NCBI GenBank assembly: GCA_964293155.1 | Contig: CAXYYA010000003.1 | Coordinates: forward strand, 1-64,000 | Source of the DNA: JAQVEB01 sp028698105 | Lineage (GTDB): Bacteria > Bacteroidota > Bacteroidia > Bacteroidales > Dysgonomonadaceae | Reading direction: 5' to 3' | DNA length: 64,000 nt | Shown here: piece after piece, positions 45,602 to 54,232 of the stretch | Layout: each line of letters starts with the position of its first letter | Position numbering within the stretch: the stretch's first letter is position 1 | Made by a program: the position numbers and the translations under genes | Notes under the pieces: generated by a model | The model's input: only the letters and a program-made list of their open reading frames with translations | Told to the model about the DNA's origin: nothing | The model's database searches: none

Positions 45602-46216
45602 CTACTGTAGTTCCTGCATGATCTCGTCCAGCGTTTTATCTTTTCCGTTAAGGAAGATATTGCGATGAAAACGGCTCACTTCTTTCAGGTAGCTCGCCAA
45701 TACGGCTTGCTGCCGTGTAGATAAGTTGACGGAGAGCAACGTTGCGCTTTTTTGCAAATCGGGGAAGATGCGGATGAGTTCGTTACGTCCTTTATCGGTA
45801 ATAAACACACGCATACTGCGTTTGTCCAGTTCGTCGCGACGTTGAGCGATCAGGTTTTTTTTGAGTAATCGGTTTATGATCTCGTTTCCCGATGTTTTTT
45901 CCATCGCGTTCATGTTGTTCAGTTCGGTTTTCGAGAGGCTTTCATAATGAATGAGCGGGATCAGGTATGTGTATTCGTCCATGGTTTGCATAGGCGAATC
46001 CTTAAGGACTTTCTTTATGTAAAATTTTGAGTACCGGTGCAGCAGGCTTACGTGCTGGGCAATCTCTACTTCTGTCGGGAAGTTTTGTTCCGTATTTTCG
46101 CTGCGGGATAAATAGGCGATAAAATCGTTCATTTCGGGAGTTTCGTCTTCCGAAAGTGTGTGCTCGAATTGTTCGAGTTCCTCGATTAATTGTAGCAGAA
46201 TTTTCTTTGTTTTCAT
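45602..46216 (-). CDS. MarR-type transcriptional regulator, divergent from efflux operon
   Basis: A 204-residue regulator. A winged helix spans about residues 85-165: LSKTELNNMNAMEKTSGNEIINRLLKKNLIAQRRDELDKRSMRVFITDKG, with the DxRS/R wing typical of MarR. It is longer than usual because of an 80-residue N-terminal helical part. The gene diverges from a four-gene ABC efflux operon with 109 nt between starts. An inverted repeat that coincides with both -7 boxes (46257-46278) is the likely binding site, so it should control itself and the pump. Confidence 0.85.
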   Translation of the reverse strand: MKTKKILLQLIEELEQFEHTLSEDETPEMNDFIAYLSRSENTEQNFPTEVEIAQHVSLLHRYSKFYIKKVLKDSPMQTMDEYTYLIPLIHYESLSKTELNNMNAMEKTSGNEIINRLLKKNLIAQRRDELDKRSMRVFITDKGRNELIRIFPDLQKSATLLSVNLSTRQQAVLASYLKEVSRFHRNIFLNGKDKTLDEIMQELQ

Positions 46217-46256
46217 CTTAACAGAAAATAAAAGTCCGTAAATGTACTATTTTTTT

Positions 46257-46278
46257 CAAAAATAACCAAATATTTTTG
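46257..46278. promoter_or_regulatory. Divergent promoters with shared inverted repeat
   Basis: CAAAAATA (46257-46264), 6 nt, TATTTTTG (46271-46278). Each half is a TAnnTTTG box, one facing the MarR gene on the minus strand and one facing the ABC operon on the plus strand. The perfect 8-bp inverted repeat also has the size and symmetry expected of a MarR operator. Confidence 0.5.
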
Positions 46279-46325
46279 CATATTAGTTCAAAAATGTATT
46301 AATTTGCAAAACAAAATGAATCAAC

Positions 46326-47018
46326 ATGGATATCGCAGCTCGTCTTTCGAATGCCGGGAAAAAATATAAAACGGGCGACACCACTATTGTTGCACTGGAA
46401 CCCACCACGGTGGAATTTCGCACCGGAGAGATAACGCTTATCGTCGGCCCGTCGGGGTCGGGAAAAACCACGCTGTTATCGTTGCTGGGATGTGTTATTT
46501 ATCCTACGTCGGGCGACGTGTGGGTGGGCGATACGTGCGTAAGCCGCCTGCCAGAAAAACAATTGGCTACGTTGCGTTTGCAACACATCGGTTTCGTTTT
46601 TCAGGGATTTAATTTGCTGGCACCGCTCAATGCACTCGAAAATGTAATGCAGCCGCTCATTTTGCAGGGCGTGAACCGAAAAGAGGCTAAAAAAAGAGCC
46701 CTGGAACTGATACGCACCTTCAAAATGGAGGACCGCAAAAACAATCTTCCCCGAAATTTAAGCGGCGGACAACAACAACGTGTCGCCGTTGCCCGTTCGC
46801 TGATCACCAACCCGCAATTGGTGCTGTGCGACGAGCCTACGGCATCGTTAGACCAGTTCAGCGCGAAACAGGTTATGGAAATGCTCCGCAGTCTTTCGCG
46901 CGAGAACCGCGCCGTTGTGATCGTAACACACGACATGCGCCTGAAGAAATACGCCGATCGCACTATTTACGTATCGGAAGGAAGGATCAGCGCAGAGCCT
47001 ATCGAAGAAGAAATATAA
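46326..47018 (+). CDS. ABC transporter ATPase, LolD/MacB type
   Basis: ATP-binding subunit of a tripartite efflux system. The 230 residues have Walker A GPSGSGKTT (41-49), the Q-loop, signature LSGGQQQRVAVAR, Walker B VLCDEPTASLD, and the LLSLLGCVIYPTSGDVWVG block typical of the LolD/MacB/DevA group. It is first in an operon with a HlyD-type adaptor (14 nt later), a FtsX-like permease and a TolC-type channel. The substrate is unknown. Confidence 0.93.
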   Translation: MDIAARLSNAGKKYKTGDTTIVALEPTTVEFRTGEITLIVGPSGSGKTTLLSLLGCVIYPTSGDVWVGDTCVSRLPEKQLATLRLQHIGFVFQGFNLLAPLNALENVMQPLILQGVNRKEAKKRALELIRTFKMEDRKNNLPRNLSGGQQQRVAVARSLITNPQLVLCDEPTASLDQFSAKQVMEMLRSLSRENRAVVIVTHDMRLKKYADRTIYVSEGRISAEPIEEEI

Positions 47019-47032
47019 TCAATTTTCAGGAT

Positions 47033-47962
47033 ATGAAAAAACAAATTTTGTTATTGCCGGTTGCACTTTTGCTGATAACCGCATGCAGCAAGAAAGAGCA
47101 AAAATCCGAACCCGTGCCGCCATCTGCCGTGACGCGCATCGTGGGCATCGGGAAAGTAACGCCGCAGGGCGGCATCAGCGATTTGGCCGCACCCGTTTCG
47201 GGTATCGTGAAACAACTAAATGTGCAAACGGGGGATAATGTAAAAAAGGGAGATGTTCTGCTCGTTTTGGACAACACCGATGCTTCTTTGGCCTTAAAAG
47301 AAGCCGACTCGCGCCTTGCCACGCAAAAACGCAACATTCAGTCGGCAAAAAACACGGTGGAGCAGGAACGTGTTGCGCTTAATGAAAAACTTCGTTTACT
47401 GAATGATGCGCACGAACTTCTCGCCGCCGGCGCGACAACCGGCGAAAACGTGCGTGAATTGCAAAGCGATTACGATCAGGGCGTGTTGCAAATGAAAAAA
47501 CTACAAAGCGATCTGGATGCGAAACAGGCACAGCTTCGCGAACTCTCGGCGCAGCGCGCGTCGAGCGTAACCGAGTTGGGGCGCACGCAACTTACCGCTC
47601 CGATGAACGGAACGGTTTTAGACATTACGCCGCGGCAGGGCGAAGCGGTAACCATGTATCAAACATACGCACGCCTGGCGCCCGATGCGCCGCTGGTGGT
47701 TGTAGCCGAGATTGACGAACTATTTGCAGGGAAACTCGCTTTAGGACAGGCGTGCTCCATAGTTTTGGTGGGCGACAGTATTCCCGTGGCGCAGGGCGAA
47801 ATTTTGCGCATCTCGCCCGATTTAAAGAAAAAATCGTTGTTCTCCGATAGTGGAAACGATTTGGAAGACCGTCGCGTTCGCGAGATAGAAGTATCGCTTC
47901 GCGATATAAAAAAACCGTTGCTCATTGACACCAAAGTGGAGTGTACTGTAAAACTAAACTAA
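47033..47962 (+). CDS. HlyD/DevB-type membrane fusion protein, lipoprotein
   Basis: Periplasmic adaptor linking the inner-membrane transporter to the TolC-type channel. The 309 residues start with a lipoprotein signal (LLPVALLLITACSKK). A biotinyl-lipoyl-like half (GIVKQLNVQTGDNVKKGDVLLVLDN) precedes a coiled-coil hairpin (about residues 85-185) and a beta-barrel part (TAPMNGTVLDITPRQGEAV). The start is ATG 47033, 14 nt after the ATPase stop; the open frame upstream overlaps the ATPase gene and is not coding. The permease start follows 6 nt later. Confidence 0.9.
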   Translation: MKKQILLLPVALLLITACSKKEQKSEPVPPSAVTRIVGIGKVTPQGGISDLAAPVSGIVKQLNVQTGDNVKKGDVLLVLDNTDASLALKEADSRLATQKRNIQSAKNTVEQERVALNEKLRLLNDAHELLAAGATTGENVRELQSDYDQGVLQMKKLQSDLDAKQAQLRELSAQRASSVTELGRTQLTAPMNGTVLDITPRQGEAVTMYQTYARLAPDAPLVVVAEIDELFAGKLALGQACSIVLVGDSIPVAQGEILRISPDLKKKSLFSDSGNDLEDRRVREIEVSLRDIKKPLLIDTKVECTVKLN

Positions 47963-47968
47963 GTTGTG

Positions 47969-49105
47969 ATGTTAAAAACCGCGTATAAATTCATCCGGTT
48001 CGAGAAATCGAAGAGCCTCGGGATACTGATGGCAATTATCATCAGCATTTACCTGATTGGCCTCGAGTTGGGTATTTTCTTTTATCTTTCGGGATTGATC
48101 GGCGGAATCGTAAATAATGCTAATCCGGCTTATTCTCAGGTGTTTGTCGTGAAGAAACAAACCAATAACGCGAACCAATTATCGCCTTTCGATGTGCGTT
48201 GGATAAATCAAATACGCAGTATAAACGGGGTTGACGACACGCACGGTATTGTGGTTGCCAACGTATCGGTGAAATTCCCCAACGGACATGATTCACCGGC
48301 AATTGTTATCGGGAGCGATTATCCGCAACTGGCAGCAGGGCCGTCGGCTTCGTTGCTCAAGACCGGAACGATCAGCGATTTAACGCATCCCGGAACGGTT
48401 TCGGCCGATTTTTACGATAACAAAACCTTTGGTTACGATGTTGAGCCCGGAACGTATTTCGAGATAAACGGCAAATTGGCACAGGTGGGCGTCACCACGA
48501 AAAATGCCAAAGGCTTTTCGAGCCCGCTGTTGTACACAACAACATCGAAAGCGCGCTATTTTTCGGGAACTTCCGATTTTTCGGTAAACGCCATCATCGT
48601 TACGGTGAAAGACCCCCCAAAAATAGACGAGGTGGTTGCTCAGATCAACCGCATGGCGCCTGACCTTAAAGCGTGGCGCTCCGAGGCGTTCAGCAACGCC
48701 ACCGTAATTAATGTGATGACGGCCAACAACATGGGTATGAGCTTTGGCACGCTTGTTATCTTCGCCATTATCAGCGGGTTCTTCATTATCGGATTGACAA
48801 TGTATTCCGCCACGTACGACAGGATAAAAGATTACGGAACCCTGAAAGCGATCGGCGCCTCGGGACGATATATCACCTTACTGGTTGTTGCACAATCGTT
48901 TTTATACGCGCTTACAGGATTCGTGATTTCGGGGATTCTGCTTTTCGGAACGAAAATGGGAATGGAAAAAGCGGGACTGATTATTAGTCTAACGCCTTTA
49001 TTTCTGTCGTTTTTGTTTTTTGTCTCACTGCTTATCGCCGTAGGAAGTTCGTTTTTCTCAATAAGCAAACTCCGAAAAGTTGAACCCTCGTCGGTATTTC
49101 GTTAA
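47969..49105 (+). CDS. FtsX-like ABC permease (DevC/MacB-type)
   Basis: Membrane subunit of the efflux system. The 378 residues have one N-terminal membrane segment (SLGILMAIIISIYLIGLELGIF), a periplasmic domain of about 220 residues, and three C-terminal segments with MYSATYDRIKDYGTLKAIGASGRYI, the coupling region of the FtsX/MacB_PCD family. ATG 47969 is preferred; a GTG just before it is also in frame. There is no fused ATPase, so it needs the product of 46326-47018. Confidence 0.9.
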   Translation: MLKTAYKFIRFEKSKSLGILMAIIISIYLIGLELGIFFYLSGLIGGIVNNANPAYSQVFVVKKQTNNANQLSPFDVRWINQIRSINGVDDTHGIVVANVSVKFPNGHDSPAIVIGSDYPQLAAGPSASLLKTGTISDLTHPGTVSADFYDNKTFGYDVEPGTYFEINGKLAQVGVTTKNAKGFSSPLLYTTTSKARYFSGTSDFSVNAIIVTVKDPPKIDEVVAQINRMAPDLKAWRSEAFSNATVINVMTANNMGMSFGTLVIFAIISGFFIIGLTMYSATYDRIKDYGTLKAIGASGRYITLLVVAQSFLYALTGFVISGILLFGTKMGMEKAGLIISLTPLFLSFLFFVSLLIAVGSSFFSISKLRKVEPSSVFR

Positions 49106-49124
49106 AACTAAAAAAGAACATTTT

Positions 49125-50483
49125 ATGAAAAGAAACATAATCTTGTTTTGCATAGCGACACTCATTTTCATAGGATTACCTGTTCATGCGCAGGTGAATG
49201 AGAACACCGATATCCGGAATCTGTCGTTAAACGATGCGCTTCGTTATGCGCTTCAGTTTTCGCCAACGCAGCGCGTTCAGGATCTAAAAGTGGAAGAGTC
49301 ACGCCTTAAACTCAGCGAAACCCGCCTATCGCGGATTCCCGAGGTATATCTTTCGGGCGATTTAAGACGGAACCTGATCATTCCGTCCACACCGGTACCG
49401 GCAACCATCATCAATCCGAATGCGCCCGAAGGGGAAACCGTTTACATGAAATTCAATACCAACTGGAATTCATCGGCCGGAGTGCATCTCTCGTACGATT
49501 TGTTCAATCCCGAAAAAATGGGGCAGGTCTCAGAACAGCAGCAACAATTAAAAATTGATGCTTATGACGCGCAAATATCGGAAAAAACCCTCCGCGCCGA
49601 TGTGGCAATGGCTTATGCCGAGTGTGTGATTGCGCAGCAACAAGTGCAGTCGCTTGCTGCCGACACGTTGTATTACGCCCGCTCGCTTCAGTACACCGGC
49701 GATCTGTTTTGGAAACAAAAAGCTTCGCTAACCGAAAAAAACACAGCGCAGGCCGCTTTCAACGAATCGCTTTCGCGTTACCTGCAAGGAGAGAAAATTG
49801 AGGCCGATGCTACCTCCAAATTACTGTATCTCATGGGGCAGCCCGTTACGGAAGAAAACATCGGGAACCTGCAACTTTCGGAAGATATCGCCGGATTATA
49901 CAATACGATGACGAATTCGGCTGTGCAAAAGTTATCCGAAGGAATCGGCCTGGAAGAAATGCGACAAAACGAGGTGGTTTCGCTCGCCGAAAACCGCATT
50001 AAATTCGCCGGCTGGAAATATGCGCCAAGTTTGTCGCTTACCGGTTTTTACGGAACAAATTATTATGCCAACGAGTTGAAATTAACGAAAAAAGAGTTGT
50101 GGAGAGGCAACAGTTTCATCGGTTTAACGCTGAAAGTTCCGGTTACGAAGTCGTTCAGCACGGCCAATGAAGTATCGCAATTGCGCATCAGGCAGCAAAT
50201 GGAAGCGGAAAACCTGCGTGATATCCGAAACGCGCGAAACAGGGAATGGCTCAACGAACAATCGCTCCTGCAGACGCGTCAAAAAGAATATCTTCTTCGC
50301 GAACAGAACCTGAAAATGAGCGAACAAAACCTGAAAGCCGCAGAGGCACAATTCGCCAAAGGCCATATTCTCGAAAAAGAGTTGCTTAACGCACGACTGT
50401 TGTTGCAGAATGCCCGCCAAAACTTTATGCAGGCGGCGTACGATGTTTTTTCGAGCCTGATCACACTCGAAAAATTGAGATAA
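49125..50483 (+). CDS. TolC-type outer-membrane efflux protein
   Basis: Outer-membrane channel of the same tripartite system. The 452 residues start with a signal peptide (MKRNIILFCIATLIFIGLPVHAQ) and show the paired OEP repeat pattern: LSLNDALRYALQFSPTQRVQDLKVEESRLKLSETR and the second-half coiled coil LLREQNLKMSEQNLKAAEAQFAKGHILEKELLNAR. The start is ATG 49125; the frame continues upstream only into the permease gene. It closes the MarR-linked operon. Confidence 0.9.
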   Translation: MKRNIILFCIATLIFIGLPVHAQVNENTDIRNLSLNDALRYALQFSPTQRVQDLKVEESRLKLSETRLSRIPEVYLSGDLRRNLIIPSTPVPATIINPNAPEGETVYMKFNTNWNSSAGVHLSYDLFNPEKMGQVSEQQQQLKIDAYDAQISEKTLRADVAMAYAECVIAQQQVQSLAADTLYYARSLQYTGDLFWKQKASLTEKNTAQAAFNESLSRYLQGEKIEADATSKLLYLMGQPVTEENIGNLQLSEDIAGLYNTMTNSAVQKLSEGIGLEEMRQNEVVSLAENRIKFAGWKYAPSLSLTGFYGTNYYANELKLTKKELWRGNSFIGLTLKVPVTKSFSTANEVSQLRIRQQMEAENLRDIRNARNREWLNEQSLLQTRQKEYLLREQNLKMSEQNLKAAEAQFAKGHILEKELLNARLLLQNARQNFMQAAYDVFSSLITLEKLR

Positions 50484-50581
50484 CCGACTGTGTAAAATCG
50501 GTGGAAGCACTTGCTTCACAATCACTTCAATATTTTTCATTCACTTGTTTCCTTTTTCCTGTTTTAAAAGGCAAAAACCCC

Positions 50582-50589
50582 TATCTTTG
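50582..50589 (+). promoter_or_regulatory. Candidate -7 box for the receiver/PPDK-N gene
   Basis: TATCTTTG lies 17 nt before the ATG at 50607. It forms part of an inverted repeat TATCTTT (50582-50588) with AAAGATA (50597-50603). Confidence 0.7.
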
Positions 50590-50606
50590 TAAACAAAAAG
50601 ATACAA

Positions 50607-53591
50607 ATGAAATTAGAAACCCCCCGGTCGGTAATTAAAGCACACGATATAAGCCAATTCCAGTTTCGCGACACGCCTTTCGTGAAATTGATGAACAAGC
50701 GCATCTACAACGTGTTGATGGTTGCTTCGCAATACGATATGTTTATTTTGGAGGACGACGGCCGCGTTGACGAACAGATATTCAACGAATACACGTCGCT
50801 CAGTCTTCGTTATCCGCCGCGGTTTACGCAGGTGGGAACGTCCAAAGAGGCGTTGAACGAACTCCGGGATAACCGTTACGAATTGATTATCTGCATGCCC
50901 AATATGGATAACAGTGAGGTTTTTACGTTATCGAAAAAAATAAAGACCGCGCATCCCGACATCCCCATCGTTTTGCTCACGCCCTTCTCGAAAGAAGTGA
51001 CGAAAGTGCTTCAAAAAGAAGATATAAGCGCTATTGACTATGTTTTCAGCTGGTTAGGCGATACCGATCTGCTGTTGGCTATCATCAAACTGATTGAGGA
51101 CAGGATGAATGTGGAGCACGATGTGCAGACTGTGGGCGTTCAAACTATTCTGTTGGTCGAGGATTCCGTTCGTTTTTATTCCACGGCGCTTCCCATGCTT
51201 TACAAGTTCGTTCTTTCGGAATCGAAAGAGTTTTCCAAAGAAGCCCTCAACGATCATTTGCGCATGTTGCGCATGCGCGGACGGCCGAAAATTTTGCTTG
51301 CCCGCAATTACGAAGAAGCGGTTGAGCTTTATAATAAATACGGCAACAACATGCTGGGTGTTATTACCGATATGAGTTTCAACCGGGAAGGCGTGAAAGA
51401 CAAACTGGCAGGGCGGCAACTGGGAGCATGGATTAGGAGTCAGGATAAATATATTCCGTTGATCTACGCTTCTTCGGAAAGCGAAAACCGGGAATATGCC
51501 AAAGAAACGGATGCATCGTTTATTGATAAGAACTCCAAAACTTTTCCGCAGGATCTGCGCCGGGTAGTAAAAGACAACCTGGGGTTCGGCGATTTTATTA
51601 TTGTTGCCCCGCAATCGAAACAGGAAATTTTTCGCATCAAGAACCTGAAGGAGTTGCAGATGAATATCCGCAATATTCCCGATGATGCGCTTTATTACCA
51701 CCTTTCGCGAAATCATTTTTCGCGGTTTTTCTATTCGCGCGCCATGTTTCCTGTGGCTGAAGTGCTCAAGAAAATTGACGTTTCGGAATACGCCAACATG
51801 AACGATGCGCGTGAACTGGTTTATGCAGCCATTGTGCAATATCGCCGTATGAAAAATACGGGTGTGGTGGCTGTTTTCGAGAAAGACCGTTTCGATCAGT
51901 TTTCAAATTTCGCACGCATTGGCGATGGGTCGTTGGGCGGTAAAGGACGTGGTTTGGCTTTTATGGGCTACATGGTGAAAATGCGTCAGGAATTCAATGT
52001 TCATCCCAATTTCCCGGTTTATATTCCGCGAACCGTTGTGCTGTGTACCGATATTTTCGACGAGTTTATGGAAGCCAACGGACTGTACCCGCTTGCGCTT
52101 TCCGATCGCTCCGACGAAGAAATACTGAAGCATTTTCTCGCCGGAAAACTACCCAAACGATTGGTGAGCGATTTTCTGGTATTTTTCGATGCCATAAACG
52201 GGCCTATTGCCATCCGCTCGTCCAGCATGTTAGAAGATTCTCGTTATCAGCCATTTGCGGGGATTTATTCTACGTATATGATTCCCTATGTGAATGACAA
52301 ATACGAAATGGTGCGCATGCTGAGCAATGCCATAAAAGCCGTGTATGCTTCGGTTTTTTACAAAGACAGCAAGGCATATATGACTGCCACCCAAAACCTG
52401 ATTGATCAGGAAAAAATGGCAATCGTTTTGCAGGAAGTAGTTGGCACACAATACGGTTCGCATTTTTATCCGACCATTTCGGGCGTCGGGCGTTCCATAA
52501 ATTATTATCCCATCGGCAACGAGAAATCGGAAGACGGCGTTGTGGACATGGCAATGGGGCTTGGGAAATATATCGTGGAAGGGAACGTGGGGCTGCGTTT
52601 CTCGCCGCTTCACGCGAGGAATATTTTGCAGCTTAGTACGCTCGATACGGCTTTGCGGGATACGCAGACTCGTTTTTTCGCCCTGGATATGGATTCGGTT
52701 TCCAAAGATTTCACCATTGACGACAGCTTCAATCTCTTAAAACTAAACCTCAAAGAAGCCGAAAAAGACGGTTCGTTACGTTACATATCATCTACTTACG
52801 ATCCTGTGGATCAGGTGATTCGTGATGGATATTATCCCGGGGGAAGAAAGATAATTTCTTTCGTTAATATTTTGCAACACGATTTGTTTCCGCTGGCCGA
52901 GACGTTGGATAAAGTGCTCAAAGCGGCGCAACATGAAATGGGACGTCCGGTGGAAATTGAATTTGCCGTGAACATAAAAGACCAGAAAGAGGCTGTTTTT
53001 TATCTGTTGCAGGTTCGCCCCATTGTGGATAACCGTGAAGTGGTTTCGGAAGACCTTTCGCAAATCAAAAAAACGGAGACCGTTTTGTATTCCGAAAATG
53101 CACTTGGCAACGGCGTTTGCAACGAAGTGCGCGACGTGGTTTACGTGAAAACGAACGCTTTTGATGCTTCCAATAACGCGTTGATCGCGCGGCAAATAGA
53201 GAAACTGAACCAAACGTTTGTGGACAAAGACAAAAATTATGTTCTTGTAGGCCCGGGCCGCTGGGGTTCGTCCGATCCGTGGCTGGGCATTCCGGTAAAA
53301 TGGCCGCACATCAGTCAGGCGAAAGTCATCGTGGAATCAGGGTTGGAGAATTACCGCATCGAACCCAGTCAGGGAACGCATTTCTTTCAGAACCTGACCT
53401 CGTTTGGCGTGGGATATTTCACGATGAATCCTTTTCTGGAAAATGACGGGCTGTTCGATGAAGAATTTCTCAATAATCAACCGGCTGTGGACGAAACCGA
53501 TTTTATTCGCCACGTCAGATTTGATAACCCGCTGACCATCAAGATTAATGGCAAGAAGAAAATCGGGGTGGTTATGAAACCTTCCGTTTAA
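50607..53591 (+). CDS. Receiver-domain protein fused to PEP/pyruvate-binding (PPDK-N) domain
   Basis: A 994-residue cytoplasmic protein often mislabelled PEP synthase. Residues about 34-170 form a degenerate receiver domain: ELIICMPNM stands where the phosphoacceptor aspartate should be. Residues about 175-320 form a second receiver with ILLVEDS, VITDMS (acceptor Asp) and FIDKNSK (conserved Lys). Residues about 430-830 form the ATP-grasp-like PPDK-N domain (GDGSLGGKGRGLAFMG, GPIAIRSSSMLEDSRYQPFAG, VEIEFAVN). I see no phosphohistidine swivel domain and no PEP-binding barrel. It cannot be a complete PEP synthase or PPDK; a regulatory kinase-like role is conceivable. Confidence 0.82.
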   Translation: MKLETPRSVIKAHDISQFQFRDTPFVKLMNKRIYNVLMVASQYDMFILEDDGRVDEQIFNEYTSLSLRYPPRFTQVGTSKEALNELRDNRYELIICMPNMDNSEVFTLSKKIKTAHPDIPIVLLTPFSKEVTKVLQKEDISAIDYVFSWLGDTDLLLAIIKLIEDRMNVEHDVQTVGVQTILLVEDSVRFYSTALPMLYKFVLSESKEFSKEALNDHLRMLRMRGRPKILLARNYEEAVELYNKYGNNMLGVITDMSFNREGVKDKLAGRQLGAWIRSQDKYIPLIYASSESENREYAKETDASFIDKNSKTFPQDLRRVVKDNLGFGDFIIVAPQSKQEIFRIKNLKELQMNIRNIPDDALYYHLSRNHFSRFFYSRAMFPVAEVLKKIDVSEYANMNDARELVYAAIVQYRRMKNTGVVAVFEKDRFDQFSNFARIGDGSLGGKGRGLAFMGYMVKMRQEFNVHPNFPVYIPRTVVLCTDIFDEFMEANGLYPLALSDRSDEEILKHFLAGKLPKRLVSDFLVFFDAINGPIAIRSSSMLEDSRYQPFAGIYSTYMIPYVNDKYEMVRMLSNAIKAVYASVFYKDSKAYMTATQNLIDQEKMAIVLQEVVGTQYGSHFYPTISGVGRSINYYPIGNEKSEDGVVDMAMGLGKYIVEGNVGLRFSPLHARNILQLSTLDTALRDTQTRFFALDMDSVSKDFTIDDSFNLLKLNLKEAEKDGSLRYISSTYDPVDQVIRDGYYPGGRKIISFVNILQHDLFPLAETLDKVLKAAQHEMGRPVEIEFAVNIKDQKEAVFYLLQVRPIVDNREVVSEDLSQIKKTETVLYSENALGNGVCNEVRDVVYVKTNAFDASNNALIARQIEKLNQTFVDKDKNYVLVGPGRWGSSDPWLGIPVKWPHISQAKVIVESGLENYRIEPSQGTHFFQNLTSFGVGYFTMNPFLENDGLFDEEFLNNQPAVDETDFIRHVRFDNPLTIKINGKKKIGVVMKPSV

Positions 53592-53690
53592 AAAGTTAAA
53601 CGAAAACGGAAATTTCCCCTCTTTTTGTAATAATTCTTAAAAACGGAGTTTTTTTCGGTGTTCGGTTTGGAAATAAAAAATAAGTTAGTT

Positions 53691-53716
53691 TATCTTTGTA
53701 CCGTTGTTTAGACAAC
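53691..53716 (+). promoter_or_regulatory. Promoter and operator of the second MarR gene
   Basis: TATCTTTG (53691-53698), with TTTG 21 nt earlier (53666-53669), is followed after 4 nt by GTTGT-TTAG-ACAAC (53703-53716). The 12-mer inside it, TTGTTTAGACAA, recurs with one change at 54194-54205 before the tolC gene. A repressor bound here would cover the transcription start, so autoregulation is likely. Confidence 0.65.
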
Positions 53717-53730
53717 TAAAATATTATTCT

Positions 53731-54168
53731 ATGCTGAAAGTACAAGACAATGAGATTTTCGACATTCTCACGGGACGTGTTTCGGGTGTGATAAATCGTT
53801 CGCTGCTCAGGGCATTCGCCGCTCAGGGCGTGGATATTACTACCGAACAATGGTCGGTGTTGGCTTGTTTGTGGAAAAAAGATAAAATTACGCAACAAGC
53901 GCTTTGTGATCTTACGCGAAAAGACAAACCAAGCATGACGCGCCTGATAGATAATCTGGAGCGACATCATTTAGTGGTACGTGTATCCGATGCTTCCGAC
54001 CGACGCATTAATCTCATACACTTAACGGAATTGGGTGCAGAAATGCAGGAGAAAACCACACGAATTGTTGAAGGTGTCGTAAACAAAGCGTTAGATGGTA
54101 TCAGCGATGAAGAACTCGCTCGCTCGCGGGAGGTGTTGTTGCACATCATGAAAAATTTAGATTCATAA
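53731..54168 (+). CDS. MarR-family transcriptional regulator of the TolC-HlyD-ABC2 operon
   Basis: A 145-residue MarR protein. The winged helix is clear: TEQWSVLACLWKKDKITQQALCDLTRKDKPSMTRLIDNLERHHLVVRVSDASDRRINLIHLTELG, with the DRR wing tip. ATG 53731 is chosen because the operator and transcription start cover the region before it. It is the first gene of a plus-strand set with tolC-, hlyD- and two permease genes; a matching palindrome before each of marR and tolC suggests that it represses both until a toxic ligand binds. Confidence 0.92.
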   Translation: MLKVQDNEIFDILTGRVSGVINRSLLRAFAAQGVDITTEQWSVLACLWKKDKITQQALCDLTRKDKPSMTRLIDNLERHHLVVRVSDASDRRINLIHLTELGAEMQEKTTRIVEGVVNKALDGISDEELARSREVLLHIMKNLDS

Positions 54169-54193
54169 CGAATCTTTTTTCAGAAGCATATAG

Positions 54194-54217
54194 TTGTTTA
54201 AACAATGTTTGTCTAAC
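54194..54217 (+). promoter_or_regulatory. Second MarR operator, upstream of tolC-type gene
   Basis: TTGTTTAAACAA (54194-54205) is a perfect palindrome and matches 11 of 12 bases of the site at 53704-53715. GTTTGTCTAAC (54207-54217) follows, an inverted relative of the same half-site. It sits between marR and the tolC-type gene, 16-39 nt before its start. Confidence 0.6.
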
Positions 54218-54232
54218 TAATTATAATGAATA

